From Candidatus Woesearchaeota archaeon (GTDB lineage Archaea; Nanobdellota; Nanobdellia; SCGC-AAA011-G17; JACPNG01): a DNA stretch of 40,915 nucleotides. This document shows positions 8,780 through 16,799 of this stretch, piece after piece. The stretch is from NCBI GenBank assembly GCA_016185605.1, contig JACPNG010000010.1, positions 1 to 40,915 of the forward strand, written 5' to 3'. The notes under the pieces are model-generated. The model worked only from the letters and a program-made list of their open reading frames with translations. It ran no database searches and had not been told where the DNA came from. A program made the position numbers and the translations under genes. Numbering within the stretch: the stretch's first letter is position 1; the number at the start of each line of letters is the position of its first letter.

Positions 8780-9351
8780 TTTTCCCTGGATTTCTTCTGC
8801 TCCAAAACTTTTTTCTTTATTTCTTCTTCCTTGTTTTCAGCTTTTTCTGTTTTCTTTTCTTTTTCTTCCTTTTTGGCCTCTTTTTTGGTTTTCTCAGATT
8901 CTCTTTTTTGTTTATTGCTTTTAATTAAAGACTCAACATTATTTATAAACGAATCAATATCTTTCATGTTTGACACAGCTAATTTTTGTTCTTTTGCTTT
9001 TTTTAGTACTTCAATTCTTTTTCTTAATCCCATACTGCTTGATAATAAAACAGCTTCATTGTCATTTATTTTATCTAAATCTTTTATGTTATTCACTAAA
9101 ATTTCCTTTAATCCATCTTTATTTAATCCTCTAACTTCAAATGGTGAAGAGTATCCTATTGATGGGCTTTTTCTATATCCTCTTAATCTAAATCTCATCT
9201 TTGAGTGTCTGCCTTTTGATCTTCTCCAATTCTTTTCTAGTTTCTTAACTCTATGAGCATCCTGTCTAAGAAAATCAGGCTTCTTTGATTTGATATTTTT
9301 CCTCAATTCCAATAATCTATTATTAACTTGTTTTGTAGATGTAGATGCCAT
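8776..9351 (-). CDS. rpl32e: Ribosomal protein eL32 with long charged tail
   Basis: A 191-residue eL32. The conserved core lies at about residues 12-125: KPDFLRQDAHRVKKLEKNWRRSKGRHSKMRFRLRGYRKSPSIGYSSPFEVRGLNKDGLKEILV. The last 60 residues or so are a Lys/Glu-rich low-complexity tail that the family core does not need. The start overlaps the end of uL6 by 29 bases; the only other in-frame methionines fall inside the conserved core, so the overlap is probably real. Confidence 0.92.
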   Translation of the reverse strand: MASTSTKQVNNRLLELRKNIKSKKPDFLRQDAHRVKKLEKNWRRSKGRHSKMRFRLRGYRKSPSIGYSSPFEVRGLNKDGLKEILVNNIKDLDKINDNEAVLLSSSMGLRKRIEVLKKAKEQKLAVSNMKDIDSFINNVESLIKSNKQKRESEKTKKEAKKEEKEKKTEKAENKEEEIKKKVLEQKKSREK

Positions 9352-9850
9352 CTTGAAAGACTCTCCTGTCTCTATTTGTTATTCTGCAGGCAGATTCGAT
9401 GTTTGCAGCAGTTTGACCAACTTTTTCCAGATCTATTCCAGTTACTATTACATCAAAACCTTCAACCTTAACATTTATCCCTTCTAATATTCTGGCGCTT
9501 CTTGGAGTTTTCTCTCCTAAAAAATTCTTGATTATGACTATATTCTTATCTACAGACACAGACATTGGAAAATGACTTGAACATATTTTAAGCTTATATT
9601 CAAATCCTTCTGATGTTCCAAGTATCATATTTTTGATGTGGGACTTAAATGTATTAATCATTCTTTTTTCCCTTTTAGATGCTCCCTTGGACATTAGCTG
9701 TATTTTATTGTCTTGTTTTTTCAATTCGACATTTGGAAACGCTAATCTTCTTTCTACCTTGCCTTTAGGCCCCCCTATCTTTAAGGTATCATCTATTAGC
9801 TCTACATTTATGTTTTCTGAAAACTGAATTTCTTCCATTAAGTCTGTCAT
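9323..9850 (-). CDS. rpl6: Ribosomal protein uL6
   Basis: A 175-residue uL6 with its two duplicated domains. IKVEL-like strands with GPKGKVERRL, then the second-domain motif MILGTSEGFEYKLKICSSHFPMSVSVDKNIVIIKNFLGEKTPRSARILEG, identify it. It starts one base after the uS8 stop (TAAAATG). Confidence 0.93.
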   Translation of the reverse strand: MTDLMEEIQFSENINVELIDDTLKIGGPKGKVERRLAFPNVELKKQDNKIQLMSKGASKREKRMINTFKSHIKNMILGTSEGFEYKLKICSSHFPMSVSVDKNIVIIKNFLGEKTPRSARILEGINVKVEGFDVIVTGIDLEKVGQTAANIESACRITNRDRRVFQDGIYIYKTS

Positions 9851-9851
9851 T

Positions 9852-10241
9852 TTAGTATACGAATGAAATTAATCTCCCCCCTAAATTATTCTTTTTGGCA
9901 TCAAGATGAGTCATAATTCCCCTGGATGTTGAAATGATTATTATTCCAAAGTCTTTTGCAGGCAGGAATCTTTTTTCAAATTTCTCAAAATCATTTTTCT
10001 TTATTGAGAATCTAGGCTTTATTGCTCCAACTTTATTTATTCTGCCCAGCATATTAACCTCTACAATCTTTCCTTTTCCATCCTCTATAACATTATAATC
10101 GCCGATGTAATGATTATCTTTCATAATTTCCAGAATATTCTTAAGAACTTTAGACATTGGTTTTACTATGCAAATGTTTTTTCCAGTCTTCTCTGCATTT
10201 TGCAGATTTGACAATGCCGTTGCTAATGTATCGTTTAACAT
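9852..10241 (-). CDS. rps8: Ribosomal protein uS8
   Basis: A 129-residue small-subunit protein that binds the central domain of 16S rRNA. LATALSNLQNAEKTGKNICIVKPMSKVLKNILEIMKDNHYIGDY and the C-terminal ISTSRGIMTHLDAKKNNLGGRLISFVY are typical. The stop-start junction with uS14 is TAAAATG. Confidence 0.94.
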   Translation of the reverse strand: MLNDTLATALSNLQNAEKTGKNICIVKPMSKVLKNILEIMKDNHYIGDYNVIEDGKGKIVEVNMLGRINKVGAIKPRFSIKKNDFEKFEKRFLPAKDFGIIIISTSRGIMTHLDAKKNNLGGRLISFVY

Positions 10242-10242
10242 T

Positions 10243-10473
10243 TTAGTGGTATTTTTTGAATCCTAAACTTTTTGCATTTAGCCTAAAACATCTTCTGCAT
10301 AAATCAAGGCCGTATTTACTTATCATTCCCCTTGTTGTTCCGCAAAGTTTACAGTGTTTTATATTTCTGCCGTGCTGCCTTAACTTAGGAGCATTATGCT
10401 TCAGGAATTTTTTAAGTATAGTTGGCTTATTCTTAAGCTGATTCAGCATTTTAGTGTGTGAACTTGTTGTCAT
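10243..10473 (-). CDS. rps14: Ribosomal protein uS14, zinc-binding form
   Basis: A 76-residue uS14. The zinc site is C41-x2-C44 and C59-x2-C62 in [23 protein letters not shown], followed by the conserved GFKKY end. Archaeal homologues are usually about 50-56 residues, so this copy has an N-terminal extension of about 20 residues. The start at 10473 shares one base with the uL5 stop (TAATG); a later ATG (residue 9) cannot be excluded. Confidence 0.92.
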   Translation of the reverse strand: MTTSSHTKMLNQLKNKPTILKKFLKHNAPKLRQHGRNIKHCKLCGTTRGMISKYGLDLCRRCFRLNAKSLGFKKYH

Positions 10474-10970
10474 TATATTACCTCTGTATTAAATTCTTTT
10501 TTAATGAAATTAATTGCCTCTTCTTTTGTTATAAGATGTTTTGGATGAATTTTTCTTTTTTTTATTTTGCGTCTAGTTATCCTAAAGCCTGGCCTTTGCA
10601 GTGTTACTGCAGCTTCTAATCCAATTATTCCTATATCTGGGTCATATTTAACCCCTGGAATCTCAAGATATTCTTTTACTCCAAATGAAAAATTTCCATT
10701 GGTATCAAATTTTCTGGATTCTATCTTATTATTGACTGAAGTTAATAATCTCATAAGCACATCTTTAGCCAGTTGTTTTCTCATAGTTACCCTGCATCCT
10801 ATCTCCAATCCGGGCCTTATCTTCCATCCTGGAATTCTCTTCTTTGTTTTTGTTGCAACTGGCTTCATTCCAGAGATGCTGCTTAATAATTTCATAGCTT
10901 TGTCTAGCTTAGCGCCTGGTTCTCCAGTTCCTATATTTAATGTTACTTTTTCTATTTTTATCTCTCTCAT
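10473..10970 (-). CDS. rpl5: Ribosomal protein uL5
   Basis: uL5 binds 5S r[41 protein letters not shown] and the C-terminal [20 protein letters not shown] identify it. I place the start at the ATG at 10970 (165 residues) rather than the ORF-track ATG at 10985. This gives the same TAAAATG junction with the preceding eS4 stop that is used throughout the operon, and it matches the usual family N-terminus. Confidence 0.92.
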   Translation of the reverse strand: MREIKIEKVTLNIGTGEPGAKLDKAMKLLSSISGMKPVATKTKKRIPGWKIRPGLEIGCRVTMRKQLAKDVLMRLLTSVNNKIESRKFDTNGNFSFGVKEYLEIPGVKYDPDIGIIGLEAAVTLQRPGFRITRRKIKKRKIHPKHLITKEEAINFIKKEFNTEVI

Positions 10971-10971
10971 T

Positions 10972-11655
10972 TTAGCTGATGACATTTTCGTCTATAACAA
11001 ACGCATATTTTTTTAATGTTTCAAATTTTCCATCTTTGTCTTTGATAACTATCCTGTCATTTTTAGCTTCTTTTTTAATATCCTCAACTTCTCCAATCCT
11101 GCCCTGGTATTTGCCATCCATGATGTAGACTCTGGCTTTTTTTCCCAGTTTAAGATATGATTGTATATTATTCTTGGCAAAATTGTAAATTATAGTGTCT
11201 CCAACCTTATAAGAATCCTTCTCCACAATTACATTTCTGCCGTCGAATAAGTTTAACTGTGTTTTATTTTTCTTTAGTGTTGTCTTGCCTATTATTTTCA
11301 AAGGTTTAAGATTAGAGTTTTCCCCATTAACTTCGTTCACCACAAATTTCTTATTATTATCGACAATTAATCTGTAAGATTTATTTAGTTTCGGAATTTC
11401 TATTAAGTCCATTATTCCAACCGGGAATTTATGATCTTTTCTCGGCACTTTATCAATAATAATCTGTTTAGTATTTATTATCTTCTTAATTTCCCTTGTT
11501 GTTTTTGCATAATTAAGTATCTCTCTTAACAATAAGCTTAAAGTGATTCCTTTGGTTAATGGATGTGGTCCAGGACTAGACTTGGCTGTAAACTTTGTCT
11601 TCTTCCTCTCGACAGGCCATAATTTTGGTGCATTTAATGTTTTAAGATGTGCCAT
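10972..11655 (-). CDS. rps4e: Ribosomal protein eS4
   Basis: A 227-residue eS4, found only in archaea and eukaryotes. The N-terminus MAHLKTLNAPKLWPVERKKTKFTAKSSPGPHPLTKGITL is diagnostic; it is followed by an S4-like RNA-binding region (IINTKQIIIDKVPRKDHKFPVGIMDLIEI) and a C-terminal KOW-type region (GKYQGRIGEVEDI). It lies between uL24 and uL5 as in other archaea, with TAAAATG spacing from uL24. Confidence 0.94.
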   Translation of the reverse strand: MAHLKTLNAPKLWPVERKKTKFTAKSSPGPHPLTKGITLSLLLREILNYAKTTREIKKIINTKQIIIDKVPRKDHKFPVGIMDLIEIPKLNKSYRLIVDNNKKFVVNEVNGENSNLKPLKIIGKTTLKKNKTQLNLFDGRNVIVEKDSYKVGDTIIYNFAKNNIQSYLKLGKKARVYIMDGKYQGRIGEVEDIKKEAKNDRIVIKDKDGKFETLKKYAFVIDENVIS

Positions 11656-11656
11656 T

Positions 11657-12022
11657 TTATTTTATTTTTCTTCTCTTGTCTCCTGTGTTTAATTCTATAA
11701 TTTGTAAATTAGAGGGATCTAACGGATAAAATGTCCTTGTTCCGTCCTTTCTTACATTTTCTATTCCTTCAACATAAACTTTTAATTTCTTTAGATCAAC
11801 TTTATTTGCTGTTCCTGATTTCTTTTTGAATTGCCCCCTCAAAATTTTTACTTTATCTCCCTTCCTTATAGGAATATTTCTTATATTATGCCTTTTTCTT
11901 AGGTCTTTTGATATATTTACAGACATTAATTTGTGCCTTATATGCAAAGGGGAATTGTATCTATATTTGCGCTGTTTACTTGGCTTGATGCTTCTATTCC
12001 ATGACTTAATCCAAATTTTCAT
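11657..12022 (-). CDS. rpl24: Ribosomal protein uL24
   Basis: About 121 residues, with MKIWIKSWNRSIKPSKQRKYRYNSPLHIRHKLMSVNISKDLRKRHNIRNIPIRKGDKVKILRGQFKKKSG, the archaeal/eukaryotic uL24 with its KOW motif. The ORF track begins at a TTG (12034) inside uL14. The ATG at 12022, one base after the uL14 stop (TAAAATG), is the better start. Confidence 0.92.
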   Translation of the reverse strand: MKIWIKSWNRSIKPSKQRKYRYNSPLHIRHKLMSVNISKDLRKRHNIRNIPIRKGDKVKILRGQFKKKSGTANKVDLKKLKVYVEGIENVRKDGTRTFYPLDPSNLQIIELNTGDKRRKIK

Positions 12023-12023
12023 T

Positions 12024-12425
12024 TTATACAACAATGCTCGCTATTTTTCCTAGATTTGGCCATTTTTCAACTGCCTCTTTTGCTATTGGCCCCTTAATCA
12101 TGGTTCCTTTAGGATTTCCTTTATCATCCTTTAAAACAACCAATGCATTATCCTCAAATTTTATCCTTTCTCCATTTTGTCTTCTGTATTCTTTTTTTTG
12201 CCTTACTATTATGCAATAAACAACCTGTTTTCTCATATCCGGCCTGCCTTGCTTGACAGATCCCATTACTAGATCTCCAACACCAGCTACTGGAAATCTG
12301 CGCTTTACTGATTTATATCCCATAACAGTAAATATTCTAACTACTTTAGCTCCTGAATTGTCGCATGTAGGTATAAATGCCCCGACAGGAAGCGCCTTAT
12401 TTACTTTGGATTTTAACGCTTTCAT
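12024..12425 (-). CDS. rpl14: Ribosomal protein uL14
   Basis: A 133-residue uL14. The conserved CDNSGAKVVRIFTVMGYK, AGVGDLVMGSVKQGRPDMRKQVVYCIIVRQKKEYRR and GTMIKGPIAKEAVEKWPNLGKIASIVV segments are present. It overlaps uS17 by 4 bases. Confidence 0.95.
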   Translation of the reverse strand: MKALKSKVNKALPVGAFIPTCDNSGAKVVRIFTVMGYKSVKRRFPVAGVGDLVMGSVKQGRPDMRKQVVYCIIVRQKKEYRRQNGERIKFEDNALVVLKDDKGNPKGTMIKGPIAKEAVEKWPNLGKIASIVV

Positions 12426-12709
12426 TTGAAAACCTCTAATATTACAAAATTTTTAGTTTTTGATATTGGCCTTGTCTCCATAACTTTTACTTTATCTCCA
12501 ATATTAACATTGATCCAGTCTGGTTTGTGAGCTTTAATTTTGCTTCTCCTTTTCTCGAATCTTTCATACTTATGCAGATAAAGTAATCTGTTCCATTCAA
12601 TTGTTACTGTTTTTTGACTGGACATTTTAGTAACTACTCCTGTAAATGACCTTCCCCTGAATGATAATGGTCTTCCCTTCTTTGTTACAAATTTTTTTTC
12701 TTCTGTCAT
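12422..12709 (-). CDS. rps17: Ribosomal protein uS17
   Basis: A 95-residue OB-fold small-subunit protein: GVVTKMSSQKTVTIEWNRLLYLHKYERFEKRRSKIKAHKPDWINVNIGDKVKVMETRPISKTKNFVI. It lies between Rpp29 and uL14, overlapping each by 4 bases, which is the usual archaeal order. Confidence 0.94.
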   Translation of the reverse strand: MTEEKKFVTKKGRPLSFRGRSFTGVVTKMSSQKTVTIEWNRLLYLHKYERFEKRRSKIKAHKPDWINVNIGDKVKVMETRPISKTKNFVILEVFK

Positions 12710-12975
12710 ATTTTTCTTGTTCTCTTTAATCTGTCTTCTGGCCTATTAGTTATTAATTTGCCGTTGACTTCTATTTTTCTATTATTTGTTTCCATCTTGA
12801 ATTTTACCTGTGATTTTATTATTTTTTTAATTCCGTTTTTTGTGTCTAATGTCAATATATTCTTTGTCTCATCTATTATTTTGCCCCTCAATCCAATCAA
12901 AGATTTATTCTCAGATTCTGTAATTTCTATTGATAATCCAATTAATTCTGATCTGGAAATGTCTTTTACTCCCAT
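12706..12975 (-). CDS. rnp1: RNase P protein component 1 (Rpp29/Pop4)
   Basis: An 89-residue Sm-like-fold protein subunit of archaeal RNase P, which trims tRNA 5' leaders. LIGLSIEITESENKSLIGLRGKIIDETKNILTLDT and the C-terminal IEVNGKLITNRPEDRLKR fit the family. The location between aIF1 and uS17 is the standard archaeal one. It is relevant here because the window holds unusually complex tRNA precursors. The junction with aIF1 is TAAAATG. Confidence 0.9.
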   Translation of the reverse strand: MGVKDISRSELIGLSIEITESENKSLIGLRGKIIDETKNILTLDTKNGIKKIIKSQVKFKMETNNRKIEVNGKLITNRPEDRLKRTRKI

Positions 12976-12976
12976 T

Positions 12977-13285
12977 TTATTCTATTTTTATTGTGGATTC
13001 TGCAAAGCCCATCTTTACAAGTTCTTCCTTGGCTTTTTTCACATGGTTTCCTTGCAATTCTATTGTGTCTTCTTTTGTTGTTCCGCCGCATGCAAGTCTG
13101 GACTTTAATTTTTTTGCTATGTCTTTTATGTTTACATCCTTTTTGTTTAAACCTTCTATCAAAGTTGTCAGCTTTCCAAACTTCCTATTCACTGTTCTTA
13201 TTGTTATTCTTTGTTCTTCTTTAACTAATTCTTCCCAAACACCAAGTTCTTTTGGAAGTCCTGTTATTGGATCTATGTCACTCAT
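12977..13285 (-). CDS. Translation initiation factor aIF1 (SUI1)
   Basis: A 102-residue SUI1-domain protein: DPITGLPKELGVWEEL, then RITIRTVNRKFGKLTTLIEGL and KKLKSRLACGGTTKEDTIELQGNH. It binds the small subunit and polices start-codon choice. Its place between uL29 and Rpp29 is conserved in archaea. It overlaps uL29 by 4 bases. Confidence 0.93.
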   Translation of the reverse strand: MSDIDPITGLPKELGVWEELVKEEQRITIRTVNRKFGKLTTLIEGLNKKDVNIKDIAKKLKSRLACGGTTKEDTIELQGNHVKKAKEELVKMGFAESTIKIE

Positions 13286-13500
13286 GCCTTTTGCTTCGCC
13301 CCCTCAAGATTTTCATTAAACTTTGTTAATAATCTTGCTATTGTTCTCTTCAATTCTTTGACTCTGCCTGGATTTTCAATACTTGTTCCAGTAGACTTTT
13401 TAGTGTTAATTCTCATTAACTCATTTCTTAAGTCGTTTAATTTCTGATTAATCTGACTTTTGCTCATCTGTTTTAGTTCTTTTTTTCTTATTATTGCCAT
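13282..13500 (-). CDS. rpl29: Ribosomal protein uL29
   Basis: A 72-residue two-helix protein near the exit tunnel: MAIIRKKELKQMSKSQINQKLNDLRNELMRINTKKSTGTSIENPGRVKELKRTIARLLT. The ORF track starts 23 codons too early. The ATG at 13500 gives the usual family N-terminus (MAI-R-x-EL-x-x-MS), although it lies 53 bases inside the end of uS3. A shorter form from the ATG at 13467 would lose conserved residues. Confidence 0.9.
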   Translation of the reverse strand: MAIIRKKELKQMSKSQINQKLNDLRNELMRINTKKSTGTSIENPGRVKELKRTIARLLTKFNENLEGAKQKA

Positions 13501-14215
13501 TTTTCTCTTCTGTTTTCTTTTCTTGTTTTTTTCTTGGTTTTGTTTTTTCTTTAGCCTCTTTTTTAACATCTTCGATTATTTCTTGTTTTTCCTCTATTTT
13601 TTCAATCTTAATTTCTGGTTTTTTAATAATAATCTTATCTGGCAGTTTAATGTCTGGCGGCATTATGCTGACTTTAACGCCAACTGTTGCCCTTCTCAGA
13701 TTTGCAACTGCCTGCGCTTTTAGTACTTTGGAATCTGCAACATCTCCTGACTTTTTCAGATAGCCTGCTGAGAATCTCCAGGATTTTGCCCTGGCTCCGG
13801 GAACTCCAGCCCCGCCAATTATAATTTCTGCGCCAATGGCTCCTGATTTCATTATATTTGATAACGAATCATATCCTATAAACTTAAATCTTTTTGGACC
13901 AAATTTTTCTAAGGTATATGTTATCTTGTCAGCTACTGAATAAGGATCTAAATTAGGATTGTCTATTTCACCAACCTCTATCTGCGGATTCTCCATTTTA
14001 AATTTGGTTCTAAGTATATTCGTTAGTCTGTTTATATTTTCTCCTTTTCTGCCAACAATCAATCCTGGTCTTGAGGTATATACTATAATTCTCTCCCCTA
14101 CTGGAGTTCTTTTTATTTCTATTTTGCTGCATCCCATTCTAGTTAATTGCGATGTTATATATGACTTAACCTGTAATTCTCTTATCTTTTGGTTTGTGAA
14201 TTTTCTTTCTATCAT
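13448..14215 (-). CDS. rps3: Ribosomal protein uS3 with charged C-terminal tail
   Basis: A 255-residue uS3 at the mRNA entry site. The KH domain carries VYTSRPGLIVGRKGENINRLTNIL; the C-domain has GAEIIIGGAGVPGARAKSWRFSAGYLKKSGD and RATVGVKVSIMPPDIKLPDKI. About 50 Lys/Glu-rich residues follow, encoded partly by DNA that also encodes the start of uL29. It overlaps uL22 by 4 bases. Confidence 0.94.
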   Translation of the reverse strand: MIERKFTNQKIRELQVKSYITSQLTRMGCSKIEIKRTPVGERIIVYTSRPGLIVGRKGENINRLTNILRTKFKMENPQIEVGEIDNPNLDPYSVADKITYTLEKFGPKRFKFIGYDSLSNIMKSGAIGAEIIIGGAGVPGARAKSWRFSAGYLKKSGDVADSKVLKAQAVANLRRATVGVKVSIMPPDIKLPDKIIIKKPEIKIEKIEEKQEIIEDVKKEAKEKTKPRKKQEKKTEEKNGNNKKKRTKTDEQKSD

Positions 14216-14616
14216 TTTTCCTCTAGTATTACTTCTATATGCGTCCTTTTCATCTTTCTTCTAATCTTTCTTCCGCTATGAAATGGCCTCGATGCTTTAT
14301 TGGCAATTACATTTTTCACAACTAAGTTATTAGCATTGAGTCCTTTGTTTATTGCATTATGCTCTGCTGAGTTTAATAAATCCAATATATTGGTGCATGA
14401 TTTTATTGGATATCTTCCTGCAGCTATATTTCCCCTCTTATGGCCCCTGTCTGTGTTAAATCTTCTAAATGGTATTGCCATCTCTTTTTCAATTACTTTT
14501 TGCAGGATATATTTTGATCTTTTAAGGGATTTTCCTCTAATATGATTGCATACCTCTACGCTATTCTTTGTTGAGATTGGTAAGTCTCTTCCTATTGCTC
14601 TTGCTATTTTTTCCAT
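14212..14616 (-). CDS. rpl22: Ribosomal protein uL22
   Basis: A 134-residue uL22 of the exit tunnel. NHIRGKSLKRSKYILQKVIEKEMAIPFRRFNTDRGHKRG and GRYPIKSCTNILDLLNSAEHNAINKGL are archaeal uL22 landmarks; the C-terminal beta-hairpin SRPFHSGRKIRRKMKRTHIEVILEE is intact. It starts two bases after the uS19 stop. Confidence 0.94.
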   Translation of the reverse strand: MEKIARAIGRDLPISTKNSVEVCNHIRGKSLKRSKYILQKVIEKEMAIPFRRFNTDRGHKRGNIAAGRYPIKSCTNILDLLNSAEHNAINKGLNANNLVVKNVIANKASRPFHSGRKIRRKMKRTHIEVILEEK

Positions 14617-14618
14617 TT

Positions 14619-15014
14619 TTATTTAACTGATACTGCTGCACTTGATCTTGTTGCTCCAATTCCAGGAGCAGAATGCGCAACTTGTTTTCTTGTTAATGCA
14701 AATTCTCCAAGATAATGGCCTATCATCCTTTCAATTATTAATACTGGAACAAATTCTTTTCCTCTATGGACTTGGATTGTTAACCCAACCATCTCAGGCA
14801 TAACTATCATATCCCTGCAGTGTGTTTTTATTGGTTTATTTTTCTTGGTTTCCTTGTATTTTTTTACTTTAATCATGAATATCTTTTGCTCATCTGTAAG
14901 CCCTCTCTTTAATGACCTTCTCTGGCGAGCTGGAAGTAGTTTTATCAAATCTTTAAGCTCCATTTTCTGTAACTCTTCTAAAGTTCTTCCTCTGTAACTA
15001 AATTTTGTTGCCAT
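14619..15014 (-). CDS. rps19: Ribosomal protein uS19
   Basis: 131 residues from [39 protein letters not shown], the archaeal/eukaryotic form, to the conserved [10 protein letters not shown]-like segment ([28 protein letters not shown]). The ORF-track start at 15155 runs into uL2 and is not used. The ATG at 15014 is one base after the uL2 stop (TAAGATG). Confidence 0.94.
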   Translation of the reverse strand: MATKFSYRGRTLEELQKMELKDLIKLLPARQRRSLKRGLTDEQKIFMIKVKKYKETKKNKPIKTHCRDMIVMPEMVGLTIQVHRGKEFVPVLIIERMIGHYLGEFALTRKQVAHSAPGIGATRSSAAVSVK

Positions 15015-15015
15015 C

Positions 15016-15732
15016 TTAACTCTTCTTTCCGCCCCTTCCTGTTTTTCTAGCATGCAATAATCCAATGTTTCTTCCAGGAGGGGCATTTCTAGGTGGAATC
15101 TTGGATTTACCAACATGTCTTCCTCTTCCAGATCCAAATGGATGATCATAAGCATTCATTGCAACTCCAGATGTTCTAGGATATAACTTGCTTTTGGCGT
15201 GCATTGCATGCCATCTTCTGCCAGCCTTAACAAACGGCTTGTCTCTTTTTCCTCCTCCAGCAGCTATGCCAATTGTGGCTCTGCATTCTGGATTAAGTGA
15301 TTTTTCTTTCTTTGATGGAAATTTAATTACAACTTCGTTAGGAGATTTTGAAACTACCCTGGCAAATGAGCCTGCACTTCTGCAAAAAGATGGCTTTCCA
15401 ACCCTTGATTCTATATTATATATTAAAGTTCCTTCTGGAATATTCTTTAAAGGCAATGTATTGCCTGTATTTATCTCAACATTATCTCCGATTGATATTT
15501 TATCCTTGATTCTAATATTTGCTGGAGCCGGGATTAATACTTGCTGTCCATTTTCATAAATAACTTTTGCTAATGGGGCTGTATGGCCTGGGCATTTTAT
15601 TACATCAAATATTTCTCCTTTAAGAGTTTCTTTATTAACTAGATTTGTTATTTTGCCCTTATAGCGATGGCTATGCGATTTATATGCAAAAGTTCCTTTT
15701 CCACGCCTTTGTGTTATTAATCTCTTTCCCAT
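15016..15732 (-). CDS. rpl2: Ribosomal protein uL2
   Basis: A 238-residue uL2, essential for subunit joining and the peptidyl-transferase region. [45 protein letters not shown], then [48 protein letters not shown], which includes the conserved DHPFG region, are clear. The junction with uL23 is TAAAATG. Confidence 0.96.
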   Translation of the reverse strand: MGKRLITQRRGKGTFAYKSHSHRYKGKITNLVNKETLKGEIFDVIKCPGHTAPLAKVIYENGQQVLIPAPANIRIKDKISIGDNVEINTGNTLPLKNIPEGTLIYNIESRVGKPSFCRSAGSFARVVSKSPNEVVIKFPSKKEKSLNPECRATIGIAAGGGKRDKPFVKAGRRWHAMHAKSKLYPRTSGVAMNAYDHPFGSGRGRHVGKSKIPPRNAPPGRNIGLLHARKTGRGGKKS

Positions 15733-15733
15733 T

Positions 15734-15994
15734 TTATATCAACCCCAGCTGAGTAGCTATGTCCATTGCCGGAGTCTCTTTTGATAATGTCAGATATGCT
15801 TTTTTATTTCCATCTGGCAGGATTGTCGTGTTAATTTTATTTATTTTAATATTAAACATTGACTCAACTGCCTCTTTAATCTCATGTTTTTTTGCTTTTC
15901 TATTCACTATGAATATTAATTTATTCTCTGATTCCATTAGCCTAACTGATTTTTCAGTCGCTAACGGGTATTTTATTATTTCATTCGCTTCCAT
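15734..15994 (-). CDS. rpl23: Ribosomal protein uL23
   Basis: An 86-residue uL23 at the exit-tunnel rim, where SRP docks. IIKYPLATEKSVRLMESENKLIFIVNRKAKKHEIKEAVESMFNIKINKINTTILPDGNKKAYLTL is typical. It starts one base after the uL4 stop (TAAAATG). Confidence 0.94.
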   Translation of the reverse strand: MEANEIIKYPLATEKSVRLMESENKLIFIVNRKAKKHEIKEAVESMFNIKINKINTTILPDGNKKAYLTLSKETPAMDIATQLGLI

Positions 15995-15995
15995 T

Positions 15996-16799
15996 TTATA
16001 AAAATAAACTCTCCTTTGATAATCTTTCTATTGAATTTTGCGTCCATATAACTAATCTTCCGGCATTAGTTCCTGGAGCCAATAATTCTGCATTAAGATT
16101 TTTAATATTAATTATATCTACTCCCTGAAGATTAGACGCTGCTTTTTCTAATTTGCATTTATTAGACAAGACTATTAAAGGGCCTTTTTTAGTTCTGTAT
16201 TTTCTTCCTCTATTCTTACCTTTGCCAGGCCTTACTTTCTTTGTATTTATTCTGTCTAACTCAAGATTAAGCCCTATATTCTTCATTACCAATAATATAT
16301 CTTTGGTCTTTGACAAATCCTCAAATTTGTTTTCTATTATTATTGGGACATTATCAAATAGATGGCCTCTGTTTTTTATTAAATCTTTATTTATTGTGGA
16401 TGATATTGCTGATCTTATTGCTTTTTTTCTTTCATTTAGATTAATTTTTTTATCCCATATTTTTTCAGCTTTTGGCGGATGCGCTCTTCTACCGCCTACA
16501 GTTCCTGGTGCTTCTGCTCCCACCCAGCCAAACTGGATTCCCCTGTGCCACATTGTCTTTCTTGGAACCCTTGATATTCCTTTTCCATAAGCTGTTTTGT
16601 AATCTCTTCTTCTCCTTGATAATTTAGCAGCATAATTTTTTCCAGCCCTTACATCTGCCCCATAAGATTGCCTATTTCTTGACTGAATGGCTAATACTGC
16701 TTTTTTTATTAAATCTGGCCTGTATTCTTCATAAAACTGAACAGGCAGATCAATGCTTCCTGATTTCTTTCCTTCTAAATTAAGTATATCTGCTTTCAT
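15996..16799 (-). CDS. rpl4: Ribosomal protein uL4
   Basis: A 267-residue archaeal/eukaryotic uL4. DLPVQFYEEYRPDLIKKAVLAIQSRNRQSYGADVRAGKNYAAKLSRRRRDYKTAYGKGISRVPRKTMWHRG identifies it. It overlaps the end of uL3 by 4 bases. Confidence 0.95.
   Translation of the reverse strand: MKADILNLEGKKSGSIDLPVQFYEEYRPDLIKKAVLAIQSRNRQSYGADVRAGKNYAAKLSRRRRDYKTAYGKGISRVPRKTMWHRGIQFGWVGAEAPGTVGGRRAHPPKAEKIWDKKINLNERKKAIRSAISSTINKDLIKNRGHLFDNVPIIIENKFEDLSKTKDILLVMKNIGLNLELDRINTKKVRPGKGKNRGRKYRTKKGPLIVLSNKCKLEKAASNLQGVDIINIKNLNAELLAPGTNAGRLVIWTQNSIERLSKESLFL

Noticed and set aside
11657-12034. TTG at 12034 as the uL24 start
   Set aside because: The ATG at 12022 gives the usual N-terminus and the TAAAATG junction with uL14.
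13282-13569. 95-residue uL29 from 13569
   Set aside because: The first 23 codons are the uS3 tail in another frame; MAIIRKKEL at 13500 is the family start.
14619-15155. 178-residue uS19 from 15155
   Set aside because: The extra residues are a shadow of uL2; the ATG at 15014 matches the family N-terminus.
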